DNA from: Rhodoferax sp.
GTDB lineage: Bacteria > Pseudomonadota > Gammaproteobacteria > Burkholderiales > Burkholderiaceae_C
Direction: 5' to 3'
NCBI GenBank assembly: GCA_030645355.1
Contig: JAUSNJ010000028.1
Location: forward strand, 1-64,000
Length of the DNA: 64,000 nt
In this document: in pieces, positions 63,949-64,000 of the stretch
Position numbering within the stretch: position 1 is the first letter of the stretch
How the letters are laid out: the number at the start of each line of letters is the position of its first letter
Program-made: the position numbers and the translations under genes
The notes under the pieces: generated by a model
What the model was told of the DNA's origin: nothing
Databases searched by the model: none
The model's input: the letters and a program-made list of their open reading frames with translations, nothing else

Positions 63949-64000
63949 AAGTTCACCTAATACAAATTGTTAACCATAAGGAGACGTTTCACTGCCTGAA

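Larger units (their letters stand above)
59875..64000. mobile_element. dusA-integrated prophage-like or satellite element (left part)
   Basis: From the break in dusA to the window end, every gene looks foreign: an unrecognised AT-richer gene, small unknown genes, an HK97-type capsid gene and a Nu1-like HTH protein, all on the minus strand. No integrase, portal, large terminase or tail gene is visible, so they must lie to the right or be absent. The element is at least 4.1 kb. Confidence 0.75.

Overview
The window reads as a chromosomal segment of a GC-rich betaproteobacterium of the order Burkholderiales, most likely Comamonadaceae (Rhodoferax/Polaromonas-like). The inference rests on protein style and on gene neighbourhoods: ilvB-ilvH-ilvC-pssA-leuA, sigma factor-DUF3619-DUF3106, aat-bpt, and ccoISNOQPGH-fnr-hemN. 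No 16S gene is present, so the genus is inference.

Layout. 1-1565: squalene/hopanoid genes hpnD (cut by the window edge) and hpnC. 1611-7037: CHASE2 adenylate/guanylate cyclase plus a FecR-TPR-beta-barrel outer-membrane protein. 7311-13.5 kb: CPBP protease, GNAT-like protein, nadE, glnB, dgkA, RDD protein, DUF3106 protein. 13.5-14.5 kb: DUF3619 protein and sigma factor. 14.8-21 kb: branched-chain amino-acid genes ilvB, ilvH, ilvC, then pssA, then leuA behind a leucine leader peptide and attenuator. 21-24.6 kb: D-Ala-D-Ala endopeptidase, IclR regulator, and the N-end-rule transferases bpt and aat. 24.66-24.86 kb: tRNA-Pro(UGG) and tRNA-Arg(UCU). 24.9-35.2 kb: beta-propeller protein, alpha carbonic anhydrase, murI, class I fumarase, YqhA-like protein, acs, a small Trp-rich protein, ilvD and lgt. 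35.3-40.9 kb: malonate operon (GntR regulator, malonyl-CoA decarboxylase, TTT-type binding protein, crotonase, malonyl-CoA ligase interrupted by a stop codon). 41-46.7 kb: FIST sensor, large hybrid kinase and HD-GYP response regulator. 46.8-58.1 kb: microaerobic respiration block (uspA, cbb3 oxidase and its assembly genes, fnr, hemN, SafE-like protein) with three FNR-type palindromes. 58.1-59.5 kb: wax ester synthase/DGAT. From about 59.87 kb to the window end: a mobile element inserted in the start of dusA, with an HK97-type capsid gene, a Nu1-like HTH protein and an AT-richer gene carrying a HEPN-like motif.

Two families of short dispersed repeats overlie this otherwise ordinary chromosome. 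One is a 44-bp sequence (seven copies, all in the same strand orientation, six inside reading frames). The other is a 90-100-bp hairpin element (three copies) whose core is conserved while the outer arms differ from copy to copy yet stay self-complementary. Both lie next to each other inside the GNAT-like gene, where they account for about 50 extra in-frame residues. These repeats and the dusA-integrated element are the most interesting items here.
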